From Nitrospirota bacterium (lineage in GTDB: Bacteria; Nitrospirota; Nitrospiria; Nitrospirales; Nitrospiraceae): a stretch of 64,000 nt of DNA. Below are positions 27,837-36,515 of the stretch, one piece after another; the first letter of the stretch is position 1, and each line of letters opens with the position of its first letter. A program made the position numbers and the translations under genes. The DNA lies in contig JAPLLG010000009.1 in the NCBI GenBank assembly GCA_026387665.1, positions 1 to 64,000 on the forward strand, in the 5' to 3' direction. Under the pieces are notes generated by a model. It had not been told where the DNA came from, searched no databases, and saw nothing but the letters and a program-made list of their open reading frames with translations.

Positions 27837-28550
27837 ATGGCGATGACGATTTCCGTCATCATCCCCACGCTGAACGAAGAGCAGACGGTCATGGCCACCG
27901 TGGCGCGCACCGCTATCCTCGGCTTCGATGAACTCATCGTGGTGGATGGAGGGAGCACTGACGCAACTCCCGCACTCGTCGAATCATACCGGCTGAGCGC
28001 TCAGTCCTCAGCACTCAGTCCCGTACAATGGCTGACCGCTCCCCGCGGGCGGGCCAGCCAGATGAACGAAGGCGCAAGGGCCAGTAGCGGTGAGATCCTC
28101 CTCTTTCTCCATGCGGACACCCAGCTCCCAGACAACGCCAAAGCGATGATCGAAACGGTACTGACCGATCAAGAAATGGCAGGAGGGCGGTTCGATGTCC
28201 GTTTCGATCACCCATCGATGTGGGGAACCATCATCAGCGGAATGATGAACTGGCGATCGAGACTGAGCGGCATCGCCACCGGTGATCAGGCCCTGTTCGT
28301 ACGTCGTCCCATCTTCGAACGGATGGGAGGCTTCGCCAACCTGCCCTTGATGGAAGATATCGATTTCTCCCGCAGACTCAAACGAGTGGGAACGACCGCA
28401 GCCCTGACCTCAACCGTCACCACCTCCTTCCGTCGTTGGGAACAGCAAGGACCGTTACGGACAATTCTCTTGATGTGGAGACTGCGATTCCTGTACTGGA
28501 TAGGCGTATGTCCTCACACACTTCACCGATGGTATAGATTGGTTCGATAA
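27837..28550 (+). CDS. Family 2 glycosyltransferase, rSAM/selenodomain-associated type (TIGR04283)
   Basis: 237 residues. GT-A fold: ISVIIPTLNEEQTV, LIVVDGGSTDATP, the hallmark GRASQMNEGA, LLFLHADTQLP with the DxD-like metal site, and GGFANLPLMEDIDFSRRLKR. Its usual partner (TIGR04282) follows directly. Residues near 50-60 (SAQSSALS) look like a short in-frame insertion encoded by a repeat found elsewhere in this window. Product unknown; the pair is tied to selenium/arsenic-related sugar chemistry by name only. Confidence 0.88.
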   Translation: MAMTISVIIPTLNEEQTVMATVARTAILGFDELIVVDGGSTDATPALVESYRLSAQSSALSPVQWLTAPRGRASQMNEGARASSGEILLFLHADTQLPDNAKAMIETVLTDQEMAGGRFDVRFDHPSMWGTIISGMMNWRSRLSGIATGDQALFVRRPIFERMGGFANLPLMEDIDFSRRLKRVGTTAALTSTVTTSFRRWEQQGPLRTILLMWRLRFLYWIGVCPHTLHRWYRLVR

Positions 28551-29300
28551 ATGATGAAACAGCCTTCCTCTCCGTTATCTGACGCCACTCGCACGGCCTT
28601 AGTCATCTTCGCCAAGGCTCCAACCCCTGGCGAGGTGAAAACACGCCTCTGTCCGCCGCTGACGCCTGACGAGGCAGCCACCCTGCACGGTAGCTTCGTC
28701 CTCGACATGCTGGAACGGACCAAACTCGCCGTCGTGAAACTTCAGATCCCGTTCCATCGGTACCTGGCCTGCACGCCGTCCTCTGAGCTGGTCTTCTTCA
28801 AAATTATGGAGGAACGACAGGGCGTCCGCCTGTTAGATCAAGTAGGAGAAGACCTGGGCCAACGAATGCATCACACCTTTGCCGAACTCTTCGCCAAAGG
28901 CTACCAGCAAGTGATCATCGTGGGAACCGATGTCCCAACCTTGCCTCTGTCTGTGTATCAAGAGGCGCTCACGATGCTGGGACGCTCGGATGTGGTTTTG
29001 GGACCGTCCCTGGATGGCGGCTACTACCTCATCGGCCTCACGCAGCCGGCAGAACAACTCTTTGCCGGAGTGCCTTGGTCCACTGATCAAGTACTCGCCG
29101 TCACACAACAAAAGGCCAAGGCCCTGGGTTTGTCGGTCGGACTCACCACCGCCTGGCGCGACGTGGATACGATCGCGGACTTGCAGGCACTCATCACAGA
29201 ATGCCAAGAGGACGACAAGAAACCCAAGCAAGACCGAATCTTCTCCATGCGAACAGCCGGCACCTTGCAGCTGCTCGCGACCAGACTCAAGACTCGCTAA
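28551..29300 (+). CDS. DUF2064 nucleotidyl/glycosyl-transferase-like protein (TIGR04282)
   Basis: 249 residues. Characteristic start ALVIFAKAPTPGEVKTRL, then YLACTP, GQRMHHTFAELFAKG, VIIVGTDVPTLP, LGPSLDGGYYLIGL and WRDVDTIADLQAL. The fold is nucleotide-diphospho-sugar transferase-like. The ATG follows directly on the TAA of the preceding glycosyltransferase, so the pair is co-translated. Substrate not known. Confidence 0.9.
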   Translation: MMKQPSSPLSDATRTALVIFAKAPTPGEVKTRLCPPLTPDEAATLHGSFVLDMLERTKLAVVKLQIPFHRYLACTPSSELVFFKIMEERQGVRLLDQVGEDLGQRMHHTFAELFAKGYQQVIIVGTDVPTLPLSVYQEALTMLGRSDVVLGPSLDGGYYLIGLTQPAEQLFAGVPWSTDQVLAVTQQKAKALGLSVGLTTAWRDVDTIADLQALITECQEDDKKPKQDRIFSMRTAGTLQLLATRLKTR

Positions 29301-29340
29301 GCGAAACAATCGGCAGCACCGACCACGTAAGGGATCACCG

Positions 29341-30075
29341 ATGGCAGAACGAGTGGCACTCATCACAGGCGGGGCCAAAGGCATCGGACGAGGGATGGCG
29401 CTCGACCTGGCGGCGCAACAATGGTCGGTTGCCATCTGCTATCGCACCAGCGAAGCAGAGGCCACGGACACAGCCGAGGCCATCACCAAACTCGGCGGTC
29501 GCGCCCTCTCGATTCGCTGTAACGTGTCGGACCCCCAAGCGGCCAAAAGTCTCGTGGCGCAAGTCGAACAGCAGTGGGGACGGATCGATGCGCTGATCAA
29601 CGGCGCAGGCCCCTACCATCGCGTGAACCTCTTCGACGAAACGGTCGAAGGCTGGAACGAAATGTTCGACGGCAATCTCCATCCCATTTTCTATCTCGCG
29701 CAAGCCGTCGCTCCTGGCATGAGAGCCCGCAAGGCTGGTCGCATCATCAACTTCAGCATGGCCAACGCAGACCAGATGATTTCCCAGCCGGACGTCACGG
29801 CACACTACATCGCGAAAGCCGGCGTACTGATTCTGACTCGCACGCTAGCCAAGCTCCTGGCGCCGCACAACATTACCGTCAATGCGATTTCCCCCGGCTT
29901 CATCGATTCCGGCAGTGCGCCGCTGGAAGAACTCGCCGCCATGACCAAACGCATCCCAGCCGGATACATTGGAACGGTAGACGACACAGTTGCGGCAGTG
30001 CGCTATCTCCTCAGCGACGAAGCGCGCTACGTAAATGGAGCCAACATACAAATTAGCGGGGCATGGGGAATATGA
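29341..30075 (+). CDS. Short-chain dehydrogenase/reductase
   Basis: 244 residues, classical SDR. Cofactor motif TGGAKGIGRG, NGAG in INGAGPYH, and the catalytic YxxxK as YIAKA, with the Ser in FSMANA. Arginine and serine near CYRTS suggest NADP preference. C-terminal GANIQISGAWGI is FabG-like. The ATG at 29341 has AAGGGA. The substrate is uncertain: 3-oxoacyl-ACP or a small carbonyl or pteridine. Follows the two transferases by 40 nt. A family B repeat starts on the nucleotide after the stop. Confidence 0.9.
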   Translation: MAERVALITGGAKGIGRGMALDLAAQQWSVAICYRTSEAEATDTAEAITKLGGRALSIRCNVSDPQAAKSLVAQVEQQWGRIDALINGAGPYHRVNLFDETVEGWNEMFDGNLHPIFYLAQAVAPGMRARKAGRIINFSMANADQMISQPDVTAHYIAKAGVLILTRTLAKLLAPHNITVNAISPGFIDSGSAPLEELAAMTKRIPAGYIGTVDDTVAAVRYLLSDEARYVNGANIQISGAWGI

Positions 30076-30169
30076 CGGGTAGCCTGAGTGCCCTTCTTGC
30101 TCGCAGAACGCGCACATGCAGAAAGTGCTCGCTCGATGCGCGCAGTCAAAGGGCACATCAGGCCACCCG
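30076..30169. repeat. Palindromic repeat family B, copy in inverted orientation
   Basis: Arms CGGGTAGCCTGAGTGCCCTT and AAGGGCACATCAGGCCACCCG pair with few mismatches. The core reads TTGCTCGCAGAACGCGCA ... TCGATGCGCGCA, the reverse of other copies. Begins directly after the SDR stop. Confidence 0.85.
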
Positions 30170-30199
30170 CTAAGAAGAGTAAGGAGGAATAGGGAAGCT

Positions 30200-30604
30200 A
30201 TGAAAACAGAGCAAGAACTGACAGCACATAGTCGATTCATTCAGGCACTGCAACACGAGCATCTCACCTGTCCCAAGCCTGGATGCGACGGAGCGATGCA
30301 CAGCAGGGATCTGTCCCAACATACAGATAAGATCAAGACCTATGAAGCCGAATGCGAACGGTGCGGCTTGAAAGAACGGATTGCAGGGAACGAACAAGCC
30401 ACGCCACCCTGGGACAACGCCTCACTGGAACTGATGGCAGACGAGCACCTGATGCATCAGCAACCGGTCTGCCCCTTTGACGACACCCCGGTCGTCTTCA
30501 TCTCCCTGCCCAACCCACGACGGCGCGCACGCTACCGGCTCTGCTGCTTCTACTGCGGCCGCCAAACCGAAATGGACTGGCCACCGGCAGAAACCAAGCG
30601 GTAA
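30200..30604 (+). CDS. Cysteine-rich hypothetical protein with zinc-ribbon-like motifs
   Basis: 134 residues. CPKPGC and CERCG could make one zinc site; CPFDD and CCFYCG near the C-terminus a second. The C-terminal segment RARYRLCCFYCGRQTEMDW is basic and aromatic. Start at 30200 with AAGGAGG/GGGAAG upstream. No family recognised; it could bind nucleic acid or protein. It converges with grxD across repeat B3. Confidence 0.65.
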   Translation: MKTEQELTAHSRFIQALQHEHLTCPKPGCDGAMHSRDLSQHTDKIKTYEAECERCGLKERIAGNEQATPPWDNASLELMADEHLMHQQPVCPFDDTPVVFISLPNPRRRARYRLCCFYCGRQTEMDWPPAETKR

Positions 30605-30667
30605 CTGGAAGGGATGACCGGACCGCCCTCTTCTTTCCTCCTCCCCATCCGCTGCCTGAACTAAACA

Positions 30668-30764
30668 GGAAGGGCGCCTGCCTCACTCTCGATTGCGCGC
30701 GTCCAACGAGGGCCTTCGGAGGCCGCGCGTTGCGCGAGCAGGAGAGTGTGGCAGGCGCCCTTCC
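30668..30764. repeat. Palindromic repeat family B at a convergent gene junction
   Basis: Perfect outer arms GGAAGGGCGCCTGCC and GGCAGGCGCCCTTCC around the B core (TTGCGCGCGTCCAACGAGGG ... GCGCGTTGCGCGAGCA). Lies between the ends of converging genes, suitable as a bidirectional terminator. Confidence 0.9.
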
Positions 30765-30784
30765 CGATCTTCTCTTCGACTCTG

Positions 30785-31108
30785 CTATTTCCCGAACGCT
30801 TTTTTCAGCAGCGGCTCCATCTCGCCTTTGGCTGCCATCGGGTCCAGGATATCCGTATCGCCGTAGAACTGTCCGTCGATGAACACCTTAGGGAGGGTCG
30901 GCCAGTTAGTCATTTTCGAAAGCGCCTCCCGCTTGGCCGGTTGAGACAACACGTCGATAAGCTCAAACGGATACCCGTACTTATCGAAAAACTGTATCGT
31001 CTCTCGCGTGAACCCGCACATCGGCATCTGTTTAGTGCCCTTGCCGTAGATCAAAATCTTGTGTGCGGCGACTTCCTTATTAATTTCTTCTTGAATGGGC
31101 TCTGCCAT
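30785..31108 (-). CDS. grxD: Monothiol glutaredoxin (Grx4 type)
   Basis: 107 residues. CGFT active site in MPMCGFTRE, GSH-binding WPTLPKVFIDG and GDTDIL. Binds a glutathione-ligated 2Fe-2S cluster, often with BolA. The bolA-like gene is 11 nt upstream on the same strand, the classical pairing, supporting Fe-S transfer or iron sensing as the role. Confidence 0.96.
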   Translation of the reverse strand: MAEPIQEEINKEVAAHKILIYGKGTKQMPMCGFTRETIQFFDKYGYPFELIDVLSQPAKREALSKMTNWPTLPKVFIDGQFYGDTDILDPMAAKGEMEPLLKKAFGK

Positions 31109-31119
31109 AGGTCGGCCTC

Positions 31120-31359
31120 CTAGACTTCTTCTGTTGTTTTAGCTGTGAGCTCGAGCGCATGAATCCGCCCGTCTTTCAGGGGGACATCCAGCGCCTGATA
31201 GATCATGCGGTGCCGATCTAGCAGGTTCTTCCCTGCAAAGGCTGTCGAGACCACCACTACCTTGAGGTGATCCATCGTGCCGGTCCGGTCTGATACCGTA
31301 ACTGCGGCATCCGGCATCATCCGGCGCACATACTCTGTCAGGACATCTGGCGTAATCAT
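31120..31359 (-). CDS. bolA: BolA family protein
   Basis: 79 residues. Conserved BolA core: VTVSDRTGTMDHLKVVVVS, FAGKNLLDRHRMIYQAL and the C-terminal IHALELTAKT, with the His used for cluster binding with Grx. The ATG at 31359 gives the family length. Forms an operon with grxD. Confidence 0.93.
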   Translation of the reverse strand: MITPDVLTEYVRRMMPDAAVTVSDRTGTMDHLKVVVVSTAFAGKNLLDRHRMIYQALDVPLKDGRIHALELTAKTTEEV

Positions 31360-31449
31360 GGCCGCTCCAATCTCATTTTGGTCAGAATACCTTAGCATCG
31401 GGAGGAAAGGCAATTCGAGGCGCCCAGAGCTGGCAGGCGGTGGTTTGTC

Positions 31450-31523
31450 TGGTCGATCTCGTCTGTCTGGTCTTTCCGGTCTGACGAAACCAACCAGATG
31501 AACCAGACAGACCAGATCGACCA
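31450..31523. repeat. Hairpin repeat family D, copy 1
   Basis: Arms of 22 nt (31450-31471, beginning TGGTCGATCTCG; 31502-31523, ending GATCGACCA) pair at about 20 positions around a 30-nt loop. A related copy is at 42862-42944. It lies in the bolA/response-regulator gap, which otherwise shows no gene. Confidence 0.7.
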
Positions 31524-31750
31524 TCCATTTTTTTGCTCCACAGCCCATGATGCCGGTGGTGGACTTCAGCACATGCTGGTGGATAACCACCACGCCTGCC
31601 GACGTCGCATCACGATACCTTCCTCTTTTCCTGTAAATCTGAGCCATTTCTATGTAACTCTGCTGGCATGCGGATTGCGATTCACCTAAAACAGGAGCAC
31701 GGACATAAACCAGACGACAGCACATCTCACCATCAACCAAGGAGGGCGCC

Positions 31751-32185
31751 ATGAGTGAGTTCAAATCCGGGTTCTTCATCTCGGGAGAAGCGTGCAACGG
31801 GCGGGTCCTCATAGTGGACGACGAGCCGGACATTCGCAAAGTCGTGAAGATGACCTTGCAGAAGGCCGGCTACGAAGTCTTGGAGGCGGAAAACGGAGAG
31901 AAGGCCATCGAGACCATCAATTCCGGAGAAAACCGGCTGCTCCTCGACGTCGTCATCTGCGACATTCGCATGCCGAAGATCAATGGAGTCGAGGCGATTG
32001 CCTACTTCCGAAGCAACTACCCCCACGTCCCGCTCATCGTGCTGACCGGCTTCCCGGACACAGATATGGCGGCCTCTTTTCTCCGGCAGGGCGTGGTAGA
32101 TTATCTCGTCAAGCCAGTCGAGGGAGAGAAACTGCGATCAGCCGTTGCGCGGGCCATGGAACAACGGGAACTTGCACGGCTGTAA
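31751..32185 (+). CDS. Stand-alone response regulator receiver
   Basis: 144 residues, one CheY-like domain with no output. Acidic pair VDDEPD, phospho-acceptor Asp in VVICDIRMP, Thr/Ser switch region VLTGFP and Lys in YLVKPVEG. A 20-residue N-terminal extension precedes it. AAGGAGG ribosome site. Followed at 87 nt by a Rossmann-histidine kinase, so it is the likely phosphate acceptor for one or both kinases of this cluster. Confidence 0.93.
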   Translation: MSEFKSGFFISGEACNGRVLIVDDEPDIRKVVKMTLQKAGYEVLEAENGEKAIETINSGENRLLLDVVICDIRMPKINGVEAIAYFRSNYPHVPLIVLTGFPDTDMAASFLRQGVVDYLVKPVEGEKLRSAVARAMEQRELARL

Positions 32186-32272
32186 CGATGAGTCCCCGTC
32201 CCCCTATGCCGAGGAGGGCTGTGGCCCTCCTCGGCAAGAGTGCCACAACCCTCCTACAGGGAAGAGGTCTGG

Positions 32273-33325
32273 ATGGACAGCTTCGACCGGACAAAGGTCG
32301 CCATTCTTGGAGCGGGGCGAGGCGGCCGCGCGCTGCTGGATCTGCTGCACCAAATCCCGTCAATCGAGATCGTCGGCATTGCAGACCGTGACCCTGACGC
32401 ACCAGGGCTGCAGCGAGCGCGGGAGTTTCACGTTCCTGTCACCACCGATGTGCCAACCCTCATCCGCGCCCAGGGCGTGAGCCTGATCATGGATGTCACG
32501 GGCGATCCAGCGATGGAAACGTACCTGCGCGCCCACAAACCTCCGACTGCAGACATCCTCAGTGGATCGGCCTCCCGGCTGCTGTGGGAACTGGTGCAGC
32601 ACGAATCCAAACTCGAAGCTGAACTCCTCCAGGCAGAAAAGCTCGCGGGCATCGGCTCATTCGCTGCGGGAATCGCGCATGACATCAATAATCCCCTGCA
32701 GCTCATTATGGGCCTGGCGGAAAACTTGGCTGAGGAACGCGACCTGGCTTCCGTCCACGAACAAGCCCAGGAGATTATCGAGGCGGTCAAACGGACGAGC
32801 GCCATCTGCCGGGACCTCACCCGTTACTCACGGCGCGCCTCTCCCCATGAGGACGTGCTCATTTCTCTCAACGGGAAGCTGGACGAGGCACTGAAAATCG
32901 CGCGCTATGCCTCCAGCTTCCACGATATCGAGATGATCAAAAACTACGAGCCAGGCGCCGCCGTCAAAGGCAACCCGGATGAGCTCCTGCACGTCTTCGT
33001 CAACCTGATTACGAACGCGGTCCATGCCATGGAGCAGGTGGGCGGCACCTTGACGCTGGGAACCCAGATCCTTGACGGTCAAGTCAATATTCGAATCTCC
33101 GATACGGGATACGGCATTGCCCAGGACAAAATCCCCGAGATTTTCGAGCCGTTTTTCACGACGAAGGCCCCGGGCAAGGGCACGGGGCTGGGACTCTATA
33201 ATGTCAAAACCATCGTCAATAAAATGCAGGGCATGATTACAGTCGAGAGCATGCTCGATAAGGGCACCACCTTTACCGTGACCTTCCCCAGGGCCGTGTC
33301 GGCAGAACAAGGATGTCCGTCATGA
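32273..33325 (+). CDS. Soluble histidine kinase with N-terminal Rossmann (NAD-binding-like) domain
   Basis: 350 residues. Residues 1-100 form a dinucleotide-binding Rossmann unit like those of GFO/IDH/MocA or homoserine-dehydrogenase enzymes: [17 protein letters not shown] (GxGxxG), [14 protein letters not shown] (acidic end of beta 2) and [12 protein letters not shown] short coiled linker leads to HisKA with His in [10 protein letters not shown] (about 150) and HATPase with [14 protein letters not shown] and [10 protein letters not shown]. No membrane segment. It may sense NAD(H) or a nucleotide, an inference from the fold. ATGA overlap with the next kinase gene. Confidence 0.9.
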   Translation: MDSFDRTKVAILGAGRGGRALLDLLHQIPSIEIVGIADRDPDAPGLQRAREFHVPVTTDVPTLIRAQGVSLIMDVTGDPAMETYLRAHKPPTADILSGSASRLLWELVQHESKLEAELLQAEKLAGIGSFAAGIAHDINNPLQLIMGLAENLAEERDLASVHEQAQEIIEAVKRTSAICRDLTRYSRRASPHEDVLISLNGKLDEALKIARYASSFHDIEMIKNYEPGAAVKGNPDELLHVFVNLITNAVHAMEQVGGTLTLGTQILDGQVNIRISDTGYGIAQDKIPEIFEPFFTTKAPGKGTGLGLYNVKTIVNKMQGMITVESMLDKGTTFTVTFPRAVSAEQGCPS

Positions 33326-35841
33326 GTCCCACGCGCCCCCCGTCTCACGCTGCAACGAGGTGGGGGCTCCAGCTCAAACTGATTCTGGCCATGTTGCTGG
33401 TGGGAGTCGTGCCCCTCATCGTGGGTCTCGGTCTCGCATTTTGGCAAGGCTCGCGCGAAATCCAGACCGTCAACGGCGAAAACTTCAAGGCCCTGGCCGA
33501 AGAGACGGCGCGAAAAGTCGACCTCCTGATGTCGGATGAAGTCGCACGAACCTCACGGATTGCGGCAGACCCTGCCATCATCCGTGAGCTGGAGCAACGG
33601 CGCGATGCCCTGCTAAACATGACGGAGGATGAACGCCGCCGCGCAATGGACGGGCTCAAGAAAGGCTGGGAAGCCAAAAATCCCGCAACAGTCCAGGCCA
33701 TTACGGGCAGCCACATGGCCGGCCTCATTCAGGAATATTTCTCGGGAGCCAAGAGCGAAGCCGACCAACTGATTCCGCAAGTCGTCCGGTCTGCCACCAA
33801 ACTGTTGTATATCACCGACATGGAGGGCCACCTGGTCGCGTCATTGACCACCCTGCCTCCCATTGCCAACAAAGACCAGGCCTGGTGGACCGGCGCCTTC
33901 CATCGCGGGGTCGGCCAGCTCTTCATCGAAGACGTGCACTTCGACGAACGCGTCCAGACCTATGTCATCAGCATCTCGCTGCCCATTATGGATCGCATCC
34001 GGTATGAAGCCATCGGCGTGATCCATCGCGTGATCGACGCCAAGGAATTTTTCTCGCCCTCGCTCGCGCCCATTCGCTTCGGCAAGACCGGGCATGTGAT
34101 GCTGATCGACCATCGCGGCATCGTCATCAGCTGCCCCATTCTGCCGACCGGCCTCCCGCTCTCCGATGCACAGCTCATTCCCCTCGTCACGCCCCTGCAC
34201 CCAGGCTGGATCAGTGCGCCAAGCGATGGCCACGGGGGGACCTCCACCTCGATTATCGGATTCGCCCCCGTGCCGGAAACCAGCCGCGCCACCAACGGCG
34301 CGCTGGACAAAGGCTCCTGGCACAGCTTCGTCTGGCAAGCCTCCGACGAACTCTTTGCCCCGATCCATCACTTCCTCACCTGGATGGCCCTATTCAGTCT
34401 GGTCTCCGTCGGATTGATGGCGGCCCTCGGCTACCTGGCGGCCAATCGGATCGTCACGCCGGTGCGCCGATTACAGGCTGCGGCGCAATTGGTCGGGCGC
34501 GGTGAACTGCATGAGCCCATCGACATTCGGACCGGCGATGAGATCCAGGACCTGGCCGATGAATTCAACCGCATGAATCACCAATTGGAAGCGGCCTTTG
34601 CGGGCCTGACCGATCAAGTGACCATCAAAACCCAACAAGTGGAGTCCCTGCTCCATTCAACGGACCAGATCCTGGATGCCGTTCCAACCCCGATCGTCAT
34701 GGTCGATCACAACGAGCAGGTGCGGTACATCAATCGAGTCGGACGAGGCTCCTTTGAAACCATCCTGAATGGGAGCCACGACGTCCCCTTGTTTGATCTG
34801 TTCCCCGTCGATACCGCAACACGAGAGCGGCTCCGAACAGAATTCACACGTGTACGGAATGGAGAGAATGCCGCGGTCGCCGCGGTGACTGAAGAGGCCG
34901 CCGTCCGCAGCACGATCCGTGACCCGTTACGCCCGACGGCGGACGGGGCAGAAGCCGGCAGCCAGCAAGAAATTCAGATTGGGCCCCGGCGGTATCACTA
35001 TCAATGGTTCCACCTGGCGGGAGGGAATCAGGAGGAAGACCGGATCGGCCTGATCTTCAGGGACACGACGGACGCCAGCCGGCTCCAAGAGCAACTGATC
35101 CAGTCCGAAAAATCCGGCAGCCTCGGGACCCTCACAGCCGGGATCGGACATGAATTGAACAATCCGCTCTTCGGCATTCTCGGACTGGGAGAAGCCATTG
35201 GAGAAGAAGCCAATCTCGATCGCGCCAAATCCTACGCCCGCGACATCGTCCAGCATGGCCGCCGCATGGCCGCGACCATTCGAGACTTTACCGGAGTCAC
35301 GAGCCGCGAGTCATCGGACCAGCGGCAACCGGTGCACCTCGAACAGGAACTCGACCAGGCCCTCGATACCCTCACGGGCAACCTCAATCCTTCAGAATTC
35401 ACGATCGAGAAAACCTATGCGGGGGACAGCTGTGTGCTGGCGCTCCCAGACCAACTCAGACAGGCCTTCACGAACGTGTTGATGAATGCCATCCAGGCGA
35501 TGAAGGGCCGAGGGACCTTACGTCTCTCGACCTCCCGCACCGATAGCTCTATCGTCATCACCATCGCCGATTCCGGCCCCGGCATTCCGAAACAATACTT
35601 ATCAAAACTGTTCGATCCGTTCTTTACCACCAAGGAGCAAGGCGAGGGATCAGGGCTCGGCCTGACCGTGGCGCACCGCATCATCAAGAGATTTGGAGGG
35701 GAGATCAGGATTGAGAGCCAGGAAGGGAGCGGCACCACCTGCAGCATCACCCTTCCGGCGATCCCTCTTCTGCTACCCCCACAGGAGGCTTCATGTACCG
35801 AATCAACGGCTCGCTCTACGCAACAGCCCTCATCCTCCTAG
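33322..35841 (+). CDS. Membrane histidine kinase (Cache-HAMP-PAS-HisKA-HATPase)
   Basis: 839 residues. Membrane segments at about 18-40 and 350-372 bracket a periplasmic dCache sensor; HAMP follows (NRIVTPVRRLQAAAQ), then PAS (AVPTPIVMVDHNEQVRYIN), HisKA with His in GIGHELNNPL and HATPase with NAIQAMKG, DSGPGIP and GEGSGLGL. The ATG at 33322 overlaps the stop of the Rossmann kinase (ATGA); an ATG at 33313 is also in frame. The last 16 codons overlap the start of the DUF3365 gene. No receiver domain; the adjacent stand-alone receiver is the likely target. Confidence 0.92.
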   Translation: MSPTRPPSHAATRWGLQLKLILAMLLVGVVPLIVGLGLAFWQGSREIQTVNGENFKALAEETARKVDLLMSDEVARTSRIAADPAIIRELEQRRDALLNMTEDERRRAMDGLKKGWEAKNPATVQAITGSHMAGLIQEYFSGAKSEADQLIPQVVRSATKLLYITDMEGHLVASLTTLPPIANKDQAWWTGAFHRGVGQLFIEDVHFDERVQTYVISISLPIMDRIRYEAIGVIHRVIDAKEFFSPSLAPIRFGKTGHVMLIDHRGIVISCPILPTGLPLSDAQLIPLVTPLHPGWISAPSDGHGGTSTSIIGFAPVPETSRATNGALDKGSWHSFVWQASDELFAPIHHFLTWMALFSLVSVGLMAALGYLAANRIVTPVRRLQAAAQLVGRGELHEPIDIRTGDEIQDLADEFNRMNHQLEAAFAGLTDQVTIKTQQVESLLHSTDQILDAVPTPIVMVDHNEQVRYINRVGRGSFETILNGSHDVPLFDLFPVDTATRERLRTEFTRVRNGENAAVAAVTEEAAVRSTIRDPLRPTADGAEAGSQQEIQIGPRRYHYQWFHLAGGNQEEDRIGLIFRDTTDASRLQEQLIQSEKSGSLGTLTAGIGHELNNPLFGILGLGEAIGEEANLDRAKSYARDIVQHGRRMAATIRDFTGVTSRESSDQRQPVHLEQELDQALDTLTGNLNPSEFTIEKTYAGDSCVLALPDQLRQAFTNVLMNAIQAMKGRGTLRLSTSRTDSSIVITIADSGPGIPKQYLSKLFDPFFTTKEQGEGSGLGLTVAHRIIKRFGGEIRIESQEGSGTTCSITLPAIPLLLPPQEASCTESTARSTQQPSSS

Positions 35842-36386
35842 TGTGTGGGCTATGGTGGGGGCCTGACATACTGTCCGCCAAGGAACGCCCCGCATCGGCC
35901 GGCATCCCGCCGGAGAAAGTGGCGGCGTATGTCTATGCCGTCATCAAGGCCGACCGCACAGTCTACACAACGGAGATCGTCAATCGGCTTCAAGAAAAAG
36001 GTGTCATCATGGCGTCTGAACATTGGGAGCAGGAGAACGCGCTCATGTTGCCAGCCCAGTTTCTCCATCATTCGAGCAAACTGGCAGCCGAGAGCGGAAG
36101 CGGGATCCGCTATCGGCTGATCAGTCTCTGGCCGATTTATCGGCGCAACGCTCCGGCGAGCGACCTGGAACGGAGCGCGTTGGAGTCTCTCAGCAAGAAT
36201 CCCGACTGGCCGGTCACGGGGATCGTGACCAGTGGGCGCAAGCAGTACTTTCAAGCCATCTATCCAGACCTCGCGATCTCACCGGTCTGCGTCAGCTGTC
36301 ACAACAACCATCGGCTCAGCCCGAAGCGGGACTTCAAGCTCAACGATGTCATGGGTGGAATCACGATCACCATTCCGCTGGAATAA
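35793..36386 (+). CDS. Periplasmic single-heme DUF3365 (Tll0287-like) protein
   Basis: 197 residues. Hydrophobic N-terminal signal (about 8-28) followed by a soluble domain with LPAQFLHHSS, YRLISLWPIYRRNAP and the heme c site CVSCHNNH near 165, ending DVMGGITITIPL. DUF3365 is known as a single-heme sensor-like fold that resembles a PAS/Cache domain. AGGAGG precedes the ATG. The gene overlaps the histidine kinase gene by 49 nt in another frame, so this heme protein is likely the redox or gas sensor partner of that kinase (inference). Confidence 0.9.
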   Translation: MYRINGSLYATALILLVCGLWWGPDILSAKERPASAGIPPEKVAAYVYAVIKADRTVYTTEIVNRLQEKGVIMASEHWEQENALMLPAQFLHHSSKLAAESGSGIRYRLISLWPIYRRNAPASDLERSALESLSKNPDWPVTGIVTSGRKQYFQAIYPDLAISPVCVSCHNNHRLSPKRDFKLNDVMGGITITIPLE

Positions 36387-36515
36387 CACATTTAGGCAAG
36401 AGGCATAGGGCCCAGGGGCAAGAGGACGGACAGCGGTTCTGAGGGCGAGGCCTATAGCCTCTCGCCACTCGCCTGGATATTCGGTTTAAGTGGAAGCCTT
36501 CGTGAAAGCCGAGAG

